NCBI GenBank assembly: GCA_003245715.1
Contig: QKCJ01000049.1
Location: 124,001-188,000 of the forward strand
Length of the DNA: 64,000 nucleotides
DNA from: a bacterium
Lineage (GTDB): Bacteria; Planctomycetota; SZUA-567
Direction of reading: 5' to 3'
Made by a program: the position numbers and the translations under genes. Below are positions 8,984 through 19,050 of the stretch, in pieces (within the stretch, counting starts at the first letter, position 1; each line of letters starts with the position of its first letter). A model generated the notes under the pieces. That model was not told the origin of the DNA. It worked only from the letters and a program-made list of their open reading frames with translations, and ran no database searches.

Positions 8984-9361
8984 ATGGATTCTGATCTTGG
9001 GGTAACTGAGGGTATTGCTGCTGCAATGAAATTGCCGCTACTGGATGAAGAGCGTTTCAGCCGCATCTTTGGTGACAATGACACCCTTAAAAACAGGGTT
9101 CTTGGCGTCTTTCTTGAGTCTGCGCCAAAGTATTTCGATAAATTTATCAAATCTTATGATAGTGGCAACCTTGCTGATCTGGCCAGCCTCGCGCATACCC
9201 TCAAAGGTTCACTCAGCAATATTGGCGGCCAGCGCAGTGCGGAGCTTGCCCGCATCATTGAGATAAACGCAAAAGCCGGTGACAAGGCCGCACTTGAAAA
9301 TGTCTGCGATATTTTTATTTCTGAATTTGAAGCATTCAGGTCTGCGCTTGAAAAAGCGTGA
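8984..9361 (+). CDS. Hpt domain phosphotransfer protein
   Basis: A 125-residue helical protein with the Hpt signature around His71 (LAHTLKGSLSNIG). It can receive and pass on a phosphoryl group between a kinase and receivers. It stands alone with no kinase or receiver part, and ends the chemotaxis operon. I chose the ATG at 8984, with AAAGGGG six bases upstream, over the GTG at 8969. Its partner could be CheA or a hybrid kinase elsewhere. Confidence 0.87.
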   Translation: MDSDLGVTEGIAAAMKLPLLDEERFSRIFGDNDTLKNRVLGVFLESAPKYFDKFIKSYDSGNLADLASLAHTLKGSLSNIGGQRSAELARIIEINAKAGDKAALENVCDIFISEFEAFRSALEKA

Positions 9362-9390
9362 TGCTGGGATTGTTATTAATAAATGATATT

Positions 9391-9436
9391 AAAGAAGCAG
9401 GCTGGAATTTGATTTTCCGGCCTGCTTCTTTGCTGT
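9391..9436. terminator. Bidirectional rho-independent terminator
   Basis: An 11-base stem (AAAGAAGCAGG at 9391-9401 with CCTGCTTCTTT at 9421-9431) is flanked by A-rich and T-rich ends. It lies between the end of the chemotaxis operon and the convergent deacetylase gene and can serve both. Confidence 0.85.
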
Positions 9437-9445
9437 TTTAGGCAC

Positions 9446-10258
9446 TTAAAATTTTAGTGTTTCGCCAGGTTTGATAGAGGTGTTATTGTTGTCGATGGAG
9501 AACCAGACTTCGGTAGCGCTCGGGTTGTGGATGATTGAGCAGTCGGCACTGAGTTTGATGCTGCGTACGGCGTTGATATAGTCAATGATCTCGATATTTG
9601 TCGCGTACCAGACATCAGGCCAGTCTGCAGCTTTTTTGCAGAAGTCTTCAATCATCTCCCAGTTGTTGTTAGGCAGATTTCTCTCGAATTCAAAAGCATG
9701 ACCCCACATATAAAACAGACCAAACGGGCGGTTATAATCGCGGAACTTATCCAGAACCTCAAAGCAGTTGTGGGTGTGGTGACAGGTCGGATGCCAGGTG
9801 AGAAAATTATCCGGAAGGGTGAAGTTGTTTGTGGCAATAGTGGTGCGAGAATACTCAATTCCTGCGGTTTTGAGCATCTCGACAACTCTCTGGTCGTAAG
9901 TGCCGAAAGGGTAGCTCATGCCACGCACCGGGTAACCGGCAAGAGCCTCAAGTCCTTTGCGGTCGTCAAGAATCTGGTTGAGCGCTGACATCATCGGCAA
10001 CCGTTCAAGATAAGGGTGGTTATAGGAGTGAGCCGATATTTCATGGCCGGCAAAAACCTCGGCAATCTCTGCAGACTTCAGATTGCCCTCTTTATCAAAC
10101 CCACCGCTGTTTAAATGGAAGGTTGCGCGAATATTGTATTTGTTAAAGATTTCAACAAGGCGGAGGTTATAATCGTGGCTGTCGTCATAACTTAAAGTCA
10201 GACATTTCATTTTTCCGCCCGGGAAGAAACCAAAACGTAAATCTTTATTTGCAGACAT
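9446..10258 (-). CDS. Polysaccharide deacetylase (CE4/NodB family)
   Basis: The 270-residue protein has the NodB-type deacetylase core: LSYDDS (catalytic and metal Asp), RATFHLN, and HEISAHSYNHPYL with the two metal-binding His residues, then MSYPFGTYD. Such enzymes remove acetyl or formyl groups from polysaccharides or act on related amides. There is no signal peptide, so it is probably cytoplasmic. The C-terminal 60 residues look like a small beta domain. AGGA lies six bases before the ATG. The substrate is not evident from the neighbours. Confidence 0.88.
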   Translation of the reverse strand: MSANKDLRFGFFPGGKMKCLTLSYDDSHDYNLRLVEIFNKYNIRATFHLNSGGFDKEGNLKSAEIAEVFAGHEISAHSYNHPYLERLPMMSALNQILDDRKGLEALAGYPVRGMSYPFGTYDQRVVEMLKTAGIEYSRTTIATNNFTLPDNFLTWHPTCHHTHNCFEVLDKFRDYNRPFGLFYMWGHAFEFERNLPNNNWEMIEDFCKKAADWPDVWYATNIEIIDYINAVRSIKLSADCSIIHNPSATEVWFSIDNNNTSIKPGETLKF

Positions 10259-10303
10259 TTGTTGTCCTAACCTGTTTGAAAGTTAAATAATTTAAAAAAT
10301 AAA

Positions 10304-12043
10304 TCAGCATAGATCAAAAACGCCGCCCATGTCAGCACTGCGTGCGTGTTGCAGGTAGCGCCCGAGCCAGCCGCGGTTGATCTTCGGTTCAAACTTGCCA
10401 AGAGTTTTCAGGCGTTTATCGATTTCCGCCTTGCTGATCTTGAGGTTGAGTGAACGTTTTTGTGAATCAATCTCGATAATTTCGCCTTCTTTGATGATGG
10501 CAATTGGTCCGCCTGATGCGGCTTCAGGTGAGACGTGACCGATACAGAGGCCGCGTGTGCCGCCTGAGAAGCGTCCGTCAGTAATCAACGCTGCTCTGAT
10601 GCCCGCGCCCTGAATAGCGGCCGTCGGTGATAGCATTTCCTGCATGCCGGGACCGCCGCGTGGTCCTTCGTAGCGGATAATGACAACATCGCCGTCCTTG
10701 ACCTTACCCGCGAGGATACCTTCAAGAGCTTCTTCCTGCGATTCAAAGATTCGTGCCGGTCCTGAGAATTTCATCATGTCTTTTTCAACGCCGGCAGTCT
10801 TGACTACTGCGCCGTCTGGTGCGATATTGCCGAAGAGTACAGCCAGACCGCCGTCTTTGCTGAAAGCTTTTTTATTGGTGCGGATAATCTCGCCGTCAGG
10901 TTTTGGTGCTTTGTTGACGGTTGTGGAAAGTTTGCCGTTTACCGTCGGCAGGTTGAGATCAAGCTCGCTGACCTTGGCGACCTCCTTGAGGATTGCCGGA
11001 ATTCCGCCCATCTCATGGACGTCTTCCATGTGAACTTCCGGGCGGGATGGCGAAACCTTGCAGATACACGGGGTCTTGTGTGAGATCTGGTTGATGCGTT
11101 TGAGGTCGTACTTGATGCCGGCGGTTGCTGCAAGGGCAAGGGTGTGCAGGATTGTGTTGGTGCTGCCGCCCATAGCCATGTCAGCCATAAACGCGTTATC
11201 GATTGATTTCTTTGTCACAATATCAAGTGGCAGAATTCTCTTATCAATACAGTCTTTCAGTGCATGGGCTGCATCCTGAACAAGTTTGATTCGTGCAGGA
11301 TTAAGCTTGGTTGCGGTCTTCTTTTTGTTAGCCCATACTTCGGCGGTGATAGTGCCGTTACCCGGAAGTGCCAGGCCGATAACCTCGCCAAGGCAGTTCA
11401 TGGAGTTGGCGGTGAACATGCCCGCGCATGAGCCGCATCCGGGGCAGGAGTTCATCGCAAGTTTGTCAAGTGCCGAGTCGCTAAGGTTGCCGGTTGAGTT
11501 TTTGCCGATACCTTCAAAGACCGTTATCAGGTCGCCGCCGCGCGCTCCGGCAAGCATCGGGCCGCCAGAAACATAAACTGAAGGGATGTTCATGCGAACC
11601 ATCGCGTTGTACATGCCGGGTACGATTTTATCGCAGTTGCCGATACCGATCCAGCCGTCGCATGGGTGGGCGTTGAGGATGGTTTCAATCTGGTCTGTAA
11701 TCAGTTCGCGTGAGGCGAGTGAGTACTTCATGCCGAAGTGCCCCATGGCAATACCGTCACAGACAGCGCCGCCGATATTGGTGCGCCAGACATTGTAGCC
11801 CAGTTTCTTGAGTTCCTTGACAACATACTCTTCGAGGATGCGCAGATGAGCGTGTCCGGGGATCTGGTTGGTGTATGAGTTTATAACGGTGACAAAAGGC
11901 TTCTGGGTGTCTTTAATGTTGCGGACAACGCCAGCGGCTTTCATCAGTGATGTAGCTGCGATAAGTTTGCGGTTGCCGGCGACAACGCGGCTTCCTTTTT
12001 CCCGCAGTTGCTTGTATCCGGGGTGCTCCGATTTCTTTGCCAT
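10304..12043 (-). CDS. ilvD: Dihydroxy-acid dehydratase
   Basis: IlvD dehydrates 2,3-dihydroxy-3-methyl acids in valine, isoleucine and leucine synthesis. The 579-residue protein shows the Fe-S cysteines ([29 protein letters not shown]), MAMGGSTNT, and the C-terminal GRFSGGTRG and GHVSPEAA blocks. I start it at the ATG at 12043, where AGAGGA precedes by four bases; the longer frame to 12112 adds a non-conserved basic stretch. No other ilv gene lies nearby. Confidence 0.95.
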   Translation of the reverse strand: MAKKSEHPGYKQLREKGSRVVAGNRKLIAATSLMKAAGVVRNIKDTQKPFVTVINSYTNQIPGHAHLRILEEYVVKELKKLGYNVWRTNIGGAVCDGIAMGHFGMKYSLASRELITDQIETILNAHPCDGWIGIGNCDKIVPGMYNAMVRMNIPSVYVSGGPMLAGARGGDLITVFEGIGKNSTGNLSDSALDKLAMNSCPGCGSCAGMFTANSMNCLGEVIGLALPGNGTITAEVWANKKKTATKLNPARIKLVQDAAHALKDCIDKRILPLDIVTKKSIDNAFMADMAMGGSTNTILHTLALAATAGIKYDLKRINQISHKTPCICKVSPSRPEVHMEDVHEMGGIPAILKEVAKVSELDLNLPTVNGKLSTTVNKAPKPDGEIIRTNKKAFSKDGGLAVLFGNIAPDGAVVKTAGVEKDMMKFSGPARIFESQEEALEGILAGKVKDGDVVIIRYEGPRGGPGMQEMLSPTAAIQGAGIRAALITDGRFSGGTRGLCIGHVSPEAASGGPIAIIKEGEIIEIDSQKRSLNLKISKAEIDKRLKTLGKFEPKINRGWLGRYLQHARSADMGGVFDLC

Positions 12044-12145
12044 TTTCCTCTGCTCCTTTTTTTTATTCCCGCGTTGCAACTCAAAAAATATTTTCGGTTT
12101 GCACCGCCGCATGGATTGAGATGGTTGACCCTATCATGCCATCTT

Positions 12146-13222
12146 CTAGTTTACAGAACTACAGTTAAAATTATCTTTAGGAACATCTTCTGCCAATTCA
12201 TCAAAGGTCAGGATGTCATTGAGTACGCGCCGTGACGCGTCAACTATATTCATTGCCAGCGCAGCGCCAGTGCCTTCGCCAAGGCGCAGTCCAAGATCAA
12301 TAAGCGGGATCTTCTTGAGAAGTTCAAGCATTTTTATATGACCGATCTCAACGCTTTTATGCGAGGCTATCATGTAATCCGCGCACTCTGGTTTTATCTT
12401 CCAGGCAATCAGTGCTGCGGCTGTTGAAATAAAACCGTCGATCACTACCGGGCGCCTGAGTGAGGCTGCTGCGAGGATTACCCCGGCAATGCCCGCAATT
12501 TCAAGACCGCCGACTTTGCTGAGGACATCAAGCCCGTCATTACAGTCCGGCTGGTTCAGATCAATAGCCCTGCGTATGACCGCCACTTTATTATCAAGCG
12601 CCTTGTCGTCGATTCCTGTGCCGCGTCCGGTTACATCTTTAGCCTCAAGTCCCGTCAGACAGGCGCAGATAGCTGCTGAAGGGGTGGTGTTGCCGATACC
12701 CATTTCGCCAGTGCCGTACATGTCAGCGTCAAGTTCAAGGGCGACTTCAATGCCTCCTTCGATCGCCTTGCTTGCCTGTTCTCTACTCATGGCCGGGCCT
12801 TTGGCGATGTTGTTGGTGCCGTGCATTACTTTTTTATCGAAGATCTTGCCTCTGAGGTGTGAAAGGTCGTAAGCTACGCCAAAGTCTGCAACGACAACCG
12901 ACGCAGACGCGCTTGCTGCCAGTGCATTGATACTTGCACCGCCGCGGACAAAATTTTCAACCATCTGTGGGGTGACATCCTGCGGAAACGCGCTTACTCC
13001 TTCTTCGACTACGCCGTGGTCGCCGGCACAGGTGACAATCACCCGCTTCTCAAGTTTGGGGGTGAAGGTTTGGCTCATTGCCGCAAGGTCTTCTGCAAGA
13101 TCCATCAGGCGCCCCAGCGACCAGTGGGGGATTGCCAGATTACTCAGGCGCTGATGTGCTTTGTCGCGCCATTGACTGCTTGCGGGAATTATCTTGTCAA
13201 TTGTCTCTTGTAGTAGATTCAT
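12146..13222 (-). CDS. cobT: Nicotinate-nucleotide--dimethylbenzimidazole phosphoribosyltransferase
   Basis: CobT makes alpha-ribazole phosphate, the lower-ligand precursor of cobalamin. The 358-residue protein has CAGDHGV, the VRGGASINALA loop, GIGNTTPSAA and the catalytic Glu316 in GEGTGAALA, close to Glu317 of the Salmonella enzyme. It lies between ilvD and mutL with no other B12 gene. The only other cobalamin gene in the window is cbiA at 29829. No B12 riboswitch was seen upstream. Confidence 0.95.
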   Translation of the reverse strand: MNLLQETIDKIIPASSQWRDKAHQRLSNLAIPHWSLGRLMDLAEDLAAMSQTFTPKLEKRVIVTCAGDHGVVEEGVSAFPQDVTPQMVENFVRGGASINALAASASASVVVADFGVAYDLSHLRGKIFDKKVMHGTNNIAKGPAMSREQASKAIEGGIEVALELDADMYGTGEMGIGNTTPSAAICACLTGLEAKDVTGRGTGIDDKALDNKVAVIRRAIDLNQPDCNDGLDVLSKVGGLEIAGIAGVILAAASLRRPVVIDGFISTAAALIAWKIKPECADYMIASHKSVEIGHIKMLELLKKIPLIDLGLRLGEGTGAALAMNIVDASRRVLNDILTFDELAEDVPKDNFNCSSVN

Positions 13223-13363
13223 TTGCGTAAATATTCAATATTAAATGATGTAAAAAATAAAAACTATTTTATGCGGCGCATCTTGAGGTTCAAGCCGAAA
13301 TTATTTTTAACCGGCAAATAAACTCAGAAGGTCTTGAGACTAGCCTGATGTCTTTGATAATAT

Positions 13364-15307
13364 TCAGCGCCCGAAACGGCTGGCCAGTTCCTTCCAACTC
13401 AGAAAAATACTTGTCGGTCTGCCGTGGGGACAGGTCAGAAGGGAACCGTCTTTGTATTTCTCCAGCAGTGACAGGCAGGCGTCTTCCGAGAGCGGAGTGC
13501 CGAAGAGTACCGCCGAGTGGCAGGCAAGTGACGCGATGAACTTTTCCTTGAACTCCTCAAGCGGGGCATGCTCAAGATCCGCCAGCACGTCCCTGACTAC
13601 CTGCTCTATTTTCCGCGGCGGAACAATTTCCGGATGTGCCAGCACTTTCAGGCATCCCTCCGTCTGCTCAAGCTCAAAGCCTGCTCTGGTCAGCGGCTCA
13701 AGCGCCTGGTCTGCCAGTGACGACTCGGCAGGTGTAAGTTGTATCTCACACGGTAGCAGCAGGCGTTGGGAATTGATGGTCAGCTCTTTTTCTTTTAAAC
13801 GGTCATAATTCCAGCGCTCATGCAGGGCGTGCTGGTCGACGATCATCAGTCCGTCTTCTTTCTCAAGTATCAGGTACTTGCCGCCAGCCTGAGCCAGAAG
13901 ATTGAAACACGAAACCTCCTCAAGCAGTTTAAGCTGCGCTGGTGAGGTGTTTGTGACCTTGGTCTGTGTCGTGTCAGTCCCGCTGCAACTTTCGGCATTT
14001 TCCTGATGTTGTAATGAGAATGCTGCTTCAGCAACTTGTCTTGGCTGGGACGTGGTGGAGCTGAATTTACTTTCAGGGCTTTGCGCCGTATTTGGCGAAA
14101 GTCCCCGCGGTGACGAGAAACTCAGGGTATTTGCTTTTTCTGGGGCGCTGTAGTTAGTGCTACCGGAGGGCTTCACCGGAGATTCCCGGAATGACGGGAG
14201 CTGCGGTCTGTCTTTCATAAAATCGGCTGCTGCGCTGAAGGTCCGGTTCTGCTGCTGCTCACGCATCAGCCGCGCGCGCTCCACTTCCGCAGTAAACGAC
14301 CCGCCGCGAAGGGCTTCGTCGATCGCCTTGCGCATCCCGCCGACAATCAGCGACTCATTCTCAAAACGCACTATCTCCTTAGTCGGGTGGGCGTTTACGT
14401 CAATTGCCTCAGGTGAGATTTCAAGCATTATCACCGCAAACGGGTAGCGCCGTGGCGGGAGGCTGCCCTGATAGGCATCAGCCGCCGCGCGGGCAAGCCC
14501 TGGATGCTTGATCCAGCGGTTATTGAGGAATGTATAGATAAAGCGGCTGTTGGCGCGGCTTTCAGGTGGGCGCGCGCAGAATCCTGTAACCTTGAGCGCA
14601 CCGTCACTGGTCGTGCGGTCAATTGGTAGAAGCTGCAGGCTTGAGCCGAAGAGTGCGGTTATTCTTTCTGCCAGAGTATTGTGCGCGGGAAGCTGCAATG
14701 TCTGCTTGCCGCTGTTAATAATTTTAAAGGATAACTTGTGGTTTGCCAGAGCCAGGCGAGTGACCGTCTCATTGATCGCCGCAACTTCCGCACTGGCGCT
14801 TTTCATGAACTTGCGCCTTGCGGGGGTATTGAAAAAGAGATCACGCACTTCAATCACCGTACCCTTGCGTGGAGGGCTTGGGGCAATCTCCTCACGCTGC
14901 CCGCCGCAGACCTTGAGACATAACCCGGTCTCGCTGCCGGGCGTTGCAGTGGAAATGCTAAGCCTTGAGACCGCGCCAATTGAGGGCAGCGCTTCACCGC
15001 GAAAGCCCATGGTCGTGATCTTAAAGATGTCATCCACATCAGAAATTTTGCTGGTTGCGTGGCGCTCGATACAGTTTGCCAGATTCTCCCGGTTCATGCC
15101 ACAGCCATTATCGCTGACTTTGATAAGGCGCATCCCGCCTTCTTCTATTTCCGTGGTTATGCTGTCTGCCCCGGCGTCAATTGCGTTCTCCACCAGCTCC
15201 TTGACAACCGAAGCCGGTCTTTCCACAACCTCACCCGCGGCAATCTTGTTTTGGACGACCTCAGATAAAATTCTGATAACCGGTTCTGTTTTCTGCTCAG
15301 CAGACAT
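13364..15307 (-). CDS. mutL: DNA mismatch repair protein MutL
   Basis: MutL links MutS recognition to strand incision. The N-terminal GHKL ATPase shows ELVENAIDAGA, DNGCGM and MGFRGEALPSIG. A long Ser/Gln-rich linker (about 330-440) follows. The C-terminal domain carries DQHALHERWNYD, which matches the nicking-endonuclease motif, and CPHGRPTS, so it is probably a MutL with its own nuclease. The ATG at 15307 begins MSAEQK; the longer frame to 15388 overlaps the upstream divergent promoter region and has no good ribosome site. Length is 647 residues. Confidence 0.95.
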   Translation of the reverse strand: MSAEQKTEPVIRILSEVVQNKIAAGEVVERPASVVKELVENAIDAGADSITTEIEEGGMRLIKVSDNGCGMNRENLANCIERHATSKISDVDDIFKITTMGFRGEALPSIGAVSRLSISTATPGSETGLCLKVCGGQREEIAPSPPRKGTVIEVRDLFFNTPARRKFMKSASAEVAAINETVTRLALANHKLSFKIINSGKQTLQLPAHNTLAERITALFGSSLQLLPIDRTTSDGALKVTGFCARPPESRANSRFIYTFLNNRWIKHPGLARAAADAYQGSLPPRRYPFAVIMLEISPEAIDVNAHPTKEIVRFENESLIVGGMRKAIDEALRGGSFTAEVERARLMREQQQNRTFSAAADFMKDRPQLPSFRESPVKPSGSTNYSAPEKANTLSFSSPRGLSPNTAQSPESKFSSTTSQPRQVAEAAFSLQHQENAESCSGTDTTQTKVTNTSPAQLKLLEEVSCFNLLAQAGGKYLILEKEDGLMIVDQHALHERWNYDRLKEKELTINSQRLLLPCEIQLTPAESSLADQALEPLTRAGFELEQTEGCLKVLAHPEIVPPRKIEQVVRDVLADLEHAPLEEFKEKFIASLACHSAVLFGTPLSEDACLSLLEKYKDGSLLTCPHGRPTSIFLSWKELASRFGR

Positions 15308-15540
15308 ATAACGATAACCTCTTTCGGGGTAATGAATAATCTTCGCTACGGTGCATACATCTCTCGACGTAGCTGAAATTATAGTCATAACGGAAGAAGT
15401 TGAAAGGTCTTTTTGTGCAGTCCGATAAAAAGGTGAATTTTTCAGGACCGATTGCCGATAAAGATGACGAAAGCGTATTGTTTTTATGAAGTTTGCTTAA
15501 ATGATAATAAAAGTTTACATATAAGGAGGTTGTACAGACA

Positions 15541-18500
15541 ATGAGTTTGCCTAAGTTGCCTGTAATGGTGTTATTGGTGGTTATAATTTGCACCATGAAT
15601 AATGGATTTTGTGCTGGCCGTGAGGATTATCAGTATGCTCTGGCACTTCTGGGGGAGCGTGCAGAGTATGAGTTGGCGGCGGAAAAATTCGAGCAGTTTT
15701 GCGCGGATAATCCTGATAACGCATTGGTTCCAAGGGCGTTGCATTATCTTGGGGTCTGTTATGCGAAACTCGGCAAGGATATGACCGCTGCAGAGACTTA
15801 CAAGAAACTGGTCAACCTTTATCCTTCGGCTGATAAAGAGCTTATACGTAAATCAACGGTTTATGGTGCGGATGCGTATTTCCGGGCCGGGAAATATAAA
15901 AACGCGATTGAGCTTTATACGCTGCTGCTTGAAAAATATCCGCAGGCGGCTGAAAACGAACAGGGTTTATACTGGCGGGGTGAGTGTTATTCCCGTCTGG
16001 CGGCACGTGACAAGGACGGCGAGGCGTATGTAAAAGCTTTCAATGATTTTAGTAAAGTGATTGAGGATTATCCGAATTCGAAATTACGGGCGGATGCTTT
16101 GTATGGTGCTGGGGTATGTGCTTATGACTCAAAGGATTATGAACGCGGGGCAAAGTGTCTGCAGTTATTTGAAGAGGAAAATCCCAAAGATAAACGCGCT
16201 GAGGAAGCTCTTTTTCATGCGGCAGACTGCTGCTACTGGCTTGAGGATTATCAGAAAGCCGAGATCCTGTTTGATAAGGTGTTAAACAGTTATCAGGGTG
16301 GAAAATACTACAATGATGCTGTCAGCGGCAAGGGGTGGTGCGCGTATGCGGTGAAGGATTATCTTAAAGCCGGTGCCAAATTCTTTGAGGCCGGAAATTT
16401 ACTTGGTAAATCTGAAAAGTCCTATCAGGCGTATTATGATGCCGGAGTTGCGTATGAGCAGGGCAAGGATAAGGCTAAAGCGGTTGAAGCATTGAAACTA
16501 GCGGGTGCGGATGATAGCTGTAACCCGGTAAGAGTAAAGGCCCTGGCGCGGCTTGGGGGAATAATCCGTGAAGAAGCGCTTAAGGTCAAGGCTAATAAGG
16601 ATGAATATCTGGCGCAGCTCAAGGCTGCTGAGATTGTACTCACTGATGCGATGAATCTGGCGGGTAATGATTATCCGGTCGAGCAGGCAGCAAGGAGCGG
16701 GGTGATGCTCGGCGAGATACGTTATGAGCTTGGCAATTATCGTGAAGCGGCGGATGCATTTTTGAATGTCGCGGTTAAATGGCCGGACAAGAAGTATGCG
16801 CCTTTCGCATTGTATCAGCTCTCTTTGGCGCTGGCGAAACTAAATGACTATACTAAAGCGGCGGAATCTATCCGGACAATGCTTGTGGGCTTTCCCGAGA
16901 ATGACCTGCGTCTGCAGGCGGCTTATGTAATGGCTGATTATCAGAGTCAGCTTGGGCAGGTGGAAAAAAGCCGGAGTGCATATCAGTGGCTAGCCGATGA
17001 CGGGCAGAAGTGGGCTGAGAAAAAGGATGCGTCAGTCAGACAGACGGGTAAAATTCTGGCGGCAAAATCATTGTTGAGGCTTGGCGAATCATATAACGCC
17101 GGTACTTCGCCTGAGGACATTAAAAAGGCGCGTGAGTGTTTTGTCAGAATCGTCAGTGCTTACGGTGATAGTTCATGCGTTGCTGCGGCTAACCTGCGAC
17201 TTGGAGAGATTGCGGAAAAGGGCGGTGCGTTTGCTGAGGCTGGCAAGTATTACCGGGAGGCACGATCACTGGCTGATGCGGCACAGTCAAAGGTTGAAAA
17301 TGAAGCCCAGGAAAAGGAAAGCAAAAAGATTTCGCTTTATTCGTGGTATCGCTGGGCGGTGAGCGGGGTACTGGCGGCACAGTCAAATAAAGATGCGGAC
17401 AAGGACAGCCTGCTCAATGAGGCGTTGAAAAATATCGAAGAGTTTATCCGTGCTAATCAGTCGAATACGGATGCGGCAAATCTGGTGATACGCAGTCATT
17501 ATTATCGCGGAGAAGTTTTGTATGTGTTAAAGAGAAAGCAGGAGGCGATTGCGGATTATCTCTACTGCTATGAGCATGAACCGGAAGGGTCACTTGCTGA
17601 TGCTGCGTTATTTGGTTTGTGCTGGAGCCTTAATGATTCCGGTCGTAAAAAGCAGGCGCAGGCACGTATGCAGGAGTTGATTGAGAAATATCCGACAAGT
17701 GAGTATGTACCGGAGACATTGCTGGCGATTGCGGCAAATTACCGTGAATTCAAGGAAAATGAAAAGGCACTGGAGGTCTGCAACCGTGTGCTAGCTTCGG
17801 CAAAATATAAAAAGTTTTTTGACCGTGCTGTAGTTGAGCAGGCAAGGAATTTTATTGCCCTTAAAGAACCGCAGAAAGCGATTGTCGGAATAAAGAAATT
17901 CATTAAGGATAACCCGTCCTCAAGTCAGATGCCTGAAGCCTTGTATACGCTCAGTTGGGCGCAGTGGGCTGTTACCGAACCCCTGTATAAAATTTCCGAA
18001 GACGCCAAAAAGGAGTATGAGGATTTTACCGGCGGAGTAGCGCTTAAAGATCTTGACGGGGAACGTGGGCGCAAGGCTGAGTTTCTTAAAACTGACTGGG
18101 AGAAAAAACTTCAGGCGGCGAGAAACCGTGAAGCGGGGATGATTGAAACTCTCGATTCATTACGCAAGAATTATCCCGACTTTGAAGGTGCGGGTAATGT
18201 TGCTCTGCGTCTTGGCGAGAGCGCTTATGACCGCAAGGCTTATGCAAATGCTTTTGAGTATTATCAGGAAGCAATCAATAAGGGTAATAAGAGCGTGCTT
18301 GACAAGGCGTATTACCGTATTGGTTGGTGTAGTCTGCGGATGAGTGAGAATGCTGAGGACAGTAAGCGTGATGAACTGCGCAAGAAAGCCTTGTACAGTT
18401 TTATTGAGGTGTGCAATACTTTGCCGGAGAGTCCGCTCAGTGGGGAGTGTGCCTGGCGCAGTGCCGAGTTGCTGCGCGAGAGCGGTGATTATAAAAAGGC

Positions 18501-19035
18501 GATCTGGTATTATGACTACGCGAAAAAATCTTCAAACATCTCGGAAATCAGCATGGGGGTAGACTATGGCCGGGCATTGACCCTTCTTGAGATGAAAGAA
18601 TACGCTTCGGCGCTGAAATCATTCAGGGAGTTTCTTGATAAATATCAGGACAGCAAGTTAATGCATGAAGCTTGTTGGGGGGCGGGTTATGCCTCGTACA
18701 ACATGGGTGCCAATGCCGACGCACGTGAGTATTACCTCAAGGCCAAGGCTGATGAGTATGGCGGGGAAGTTGCTGCCAAATCACGTTATGGTCTGGGGCT
18801 TATCGCGATGGATGAGAATAATCTGAAATTGGCGCGCGAGGAATTCCGGAAGGTTGATGTCTTTCATTCACACTGGCGGGAGGTGGCTGCTGCTGCATTG
18901 CTGAAAGCGGCAGAGGCATCACGAAAGATGGGTGATGAAGCGGCGGCGTTAAAGGATATTCAACGGGTTATAAAACGTTATCAGCAGACAACACAATATA
19001 AAAAAGCAAATGAGTTTCTTTCTTCAGCGAAGTAA
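15541..19035 (+). CDS. Large periplasmic TPR-repeat protein, ExbBD-associated
   Basis: The 1164-residue protein begins with a signal peptide ending near GFCAG. The rest is many tandem TPR or TPR-like helical repeats, for example ALHYLGVCYAKLGKD, GVCAYDSKDYERGAKC and GEIRYELGNYREAADAF. Such solenoids in the periplasm act as scaffolds and resemble an expanded CpoB/YbgF of Tol-Pal systems. A long 11-base gap separates AAGGAGG from the ATG. The exbB start follows 15 bases after the stop, so the four genes to 25227 form one operon. The repeats probably organise the ExbBD-driven complex (inference). Confidence 0.85.
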   Translation: MSLPKLPVMVLLVVIICTMNNGFCAGREDYQYALALLGERAEYELAAEKFEQFCADNPDNALVPRALHYLGVCYAKLGKDMTAAETYKKLVNLYPSADKELIRKSTVYGADAYFRAGKYKNAIELYTLLLEKYPQAAENEQGLYWRGECYSRLAARDKDGEAYVKAFNDFSKVIEDYPNSKLRADALYGAGVCAYDSKDYERGAKCLQLFEEENPKDKRAEEALFHAADCCYWLEDYQKAEILFDKVLNSYQGGKYYNDAVSGKGWCAYAVKDYLKAGAKFFEAGNLLGKSEKSYQAYYDAGVAYEQGKDKAKAVEALKLAGADDSCNPVRVKALARLGGIIREEALKVKANKDEYLAQLKAAEIVLTDAMNLAGNDYPVEQAARSGVMLGEIRYELGNYREAADAFLNVAVKWPDKKYAPFALYQLSLALAKLNDYTKAAESIRTMLVGFPENDLRLQAAYVMADYQSQLGQVEKSRSAYQWLADDGQKWAEKKDASVRQTGKILAAKSLLRLGESYNAGTSPEDIKKARECFVRIVSAYGDSSCVAAANLRLGEIAEKGGAFAEAGKYYREARSLADAAQSKVENEAQEKESKKISLYSWYRWAVSGVLAAQSNKDADKDSLLNEALKNIEEFIRANQSNTDAANLVIRSHYYRGEVLYVLKRKQEAIADYLYCYEHEPEGSLADAALFGLCWSLNDSGRKKQAQARMQELIEKYPTSEYVPETLLAIAANYREFKENEKALEVCNRVLASAKYKKFFDRAVVEQARNFIALKEPQKAIVGIKKFIKDNPSSSQMPEALYTLSWAQWAVTEPLYKISEDAKKEYEDFTGGVALKDLDGERGRKAEFLKTDWEKKLQAARNREAGMIETLDSLRKNYPDFEGAGNVALRLGESAYDRKAYANAFEYYQEAINKGNKSVLDKAYYRIGWCSLRMSENAEDSKRDELRKKALYSFIEVCNTLPESPLSGECAWRSAELLRESGDYKKAIWYYDYAKKSSNISEISMGVDYGRALTLLEMKEYASALKSFREFLDKYQDSKLMHEACWGAGYASYNMGANADAREYYLKAKADEYGGEVAAKSRYGLGLIAMDENNLKLAREEFRKVDVFHSHWREVAAAALLKAAEASRKMGDEAAALKDIQRVIKRYQQTTQYKKANEFLSSAK

Positions 19036-19050
19036 TGAAAAGGGGATGAT

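Noticed and set aside
13223-13363. Possible B12 riboswitch next to cobT
   Set aside because: This is the short gap on the 5' side of cobT; no B12-box or riboswitch-like fold was recognised.
14550-15311. A 253-residue plus-strand frame inside mutL
   Set aside because: Antisense to the conserved GHKL ATPase region of MutL; the product is Ser/Arg/Leu-rich with no domain.
15434-15461. Sigma-28 promoter before the TPR operon (TGAATTTT, 12 bases, GCCGATAA)
   Set aside because: The -10 is perfect but the -35 matches at only six of eight positions and the spacer is off by one, so I did not annotate it.
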